From Nitrososphaera sp035547955 (GTDB taxonomy: Archaea; Thermoproteota; Nitrososphaeria; Nitrososphaerales; Nitrososphaeraceae): 12,980 bases of DNA. The notes under the pieces are model-generated. The model had not been told where the DNA came from, did no database searches, and saw only the letters and a program-made list of their open reading frames with translations. The stretch spans positions 1 through 12,980 of the forward strand of contig DASZTR010000089.1 in assembly GCA_035547955.1 (NCBI GenBank), in the 5' to 3' direction. The translations under genes were made by a program, and so were the position numbers. Below, in pieces: positions 12,255-12,980 of the stretch. Within the stretch, counting starts at the first letter, position 1, and every line of letters starts with the position of its first letter.

Positions 12255-12980
12255 TTGGCCGGCTTTAAAGACCTGTTTTCCAAGCAGTCAAAAGAATATG
12301 CCGCTTCCCGGCCGACGTACCCAAAGACACTTTTTGAGTTCCTTGCGGGGCTCGTAGAACACAGAGGACTGGCGTGGGACTGTGCGACGGGAAACGGGCA
12401 GGCCGCCAGGGCACTTGCAGAATATTTCGATTGCGTGGTGGCAAGCGACGCAAGCAAAGAGCAGATCGAAAACGCGCAGGCAGGCAACAGCTCCAAAGTC
12501 CGCTTTAGAGTGTTTTCCGCAGAGAAGCCAGACCTTGCTGATGCGAGCGTTGACCTCGTTACGGTCGCGCAAGCGCTCCACTGGTTCTGCCTTGACGATT
12601 TTTACCGGGAGACCCGGCGGGTCGCAAAAAAGGACGCGGTAATAGCCGCGTGGACGTACGGGCTGCATTCAATCAACCCTGAAATAGACAGGGTCACGCA
12701 AGCGTTTTACGAGGACATTGTCGGCCCGTACTGGCCACCTGAAGTCCGGCACGTGAAAAACAGATACAAGGACATCCCCTTTCCGTTCCCGCCGTTAGAG
12801 GCCCCGGATTTCAAGATCGAGCTTGAATGGGAACTGAAAAACGTAGTAGGCTATCTCTATAGCTGGTCTAGCACGCAGAAATACATAGAAGAAAACAAGT
12901 CTGACCCAGTAGAAAAGGTCTATCTGGACTTGCAGGCGGCGTGGGGAGGAGGAAAAAATGAGGAGGAGGGTACCAAGAAG
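12255..12980 (+). CDS. SAM-dependent methyltransferase (partial, runs off the window)
   Basis: From TTG 12255 the frame stays open for 242 codons to the window end, so the C-terminus is missing. The start is supported by family-typical opening residues: FKDLFSKQSKEYAASRPTYP (4-23). Motif I is WDCATGNGQAARALAE (41-56), followed by VVASDASKEQI (61-71) for ribose contact. The family-marking VAQALHWFCLDDFYRE is at 104-119, then RRVAKKDAVIAAWTYG. This pattern matches class I methyltransferases related to trans-aconitate methyltransferase and its fungal CRG1 relatives, usually about 250-300 residues. These methylate small acids or other metabolites; the substrate here is unknown. Its last visible residues become low-complexity and acidic (GGGKNEEEGTKK), hinting that the stop is close. 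It follows the membrane gene by 48 bases on the same strand. Confidence 0.88.
   Translation, partial: MAGFKDLFSKQSKEYAASRPTYPKTLFEFLAGLVEHRGLAWDCATGNGQAARALAEYFDCVVASDASKEQIENAQAGNSSKVRFRVFSAEKPDLADASVDLVTVAQALHWFCLDDFYRETRRVAKKDAVIAAWTYGLHSINPEIDRVTQAFYEDIVGPYWPPEVRHVKNRYKDIPFPFPPLEAPDFKIELEWELKNVVGYLYSWSSTQKYIEENKSDPVEKVYLDLQAAWGGGKNEEEGTKK

Noticed and set aside
12203..12668. Minus-strand frames over the start of the methyltransferase gene.
   Set aside because: The plus-strand frame encodes a clear methyltransferase with all motifs; these are shadows.
1..12980. A CRISPR array or regularly spaced direct repeats.
   Set aside because: No set of 25-40-base repeats with regular spacers was seen. 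The repeats present are short tandem or inverted types.

Overview
The window most resembles chromosomal DNA of an ammonia-oxidising archaeon of the Nitrososphaera type (Thaumarchaeota/Nitrososphaerales). The reasons are TATA-like boxes about 25-30 bases before start codons with little or no leader, frequent TTG and GTG starts, a tRNA gene without encoded CCA, archaeal-type ThiL and phosphohexomutase, and a mix of archaeal housekeeping genes with bacterial-type two-component genes. The assignment is inference from gene content and promoter style; no marker gene such as amoA or rRNA is present.

Layout. Positions 1-250 hold nested inverted repeats and an alternating purine-pyrimidine tract, followed by a small, possibly frameshifted ORF (254-511). 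A MarC-family membrane protein lies at 632-1288. Positions 1289-2703 are gene-poor: a 42-bp alternating purine-pyrimidine tract, AT-rich trinucleotide runs, a small minus-strand remnant (1628-1756) and a clearly decayed plus-strand gene (about 1778-2284). A small conserved-looking protein (2704-3036) follows, then a minus-strand frameshifted mini-gene (3117-3276) and tRNA-Thr(CGU) on the minus strand (3305-3378). An FkbM-type methyltransferase (3533-4318) precedes a plus-strand cluster: phosphohexomutase (GlmM-like), ThiL and a 47-residue zinc-finger protein (4451-6985). A long polypyrimidine tract separates this from a minus-strand pair: an unknown protein with a DDxxD motif resembling class I isoprenoid synthases (7532-8653) and an overlapping membrane protein (7024-7566). 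Next come a convergent response regulator (9019-9546) and PAS histidine kinase (9543-10754), whose stop codons overlap in one CTAG. The right end has a small helical protein, a multi-pass membrane protein and a SAM-dependent methyltransferase cut by the window edge.

How the parts fit. The phosphohexomutase supplies sugar phosphates for cell-surface glycans or amino-sugar nucleotides, and ThiL makes thiamine diphosphate. They overlap and are probably co-transcribed without an obvious metabolic link. The kinase and regulator are natural partners by proximity although convergent. The 11013/11358 pair is probably a small soluble protein co-transcribed with a sensor-like membrane module. The most unusual features are the DDxxD protein with its membrane neighbour, the CCC-TAG frame junction in the minus-strand mini-gene, the Z-DNA-prone intergenic tracts, and the decayed genes between 1600 and 2300.
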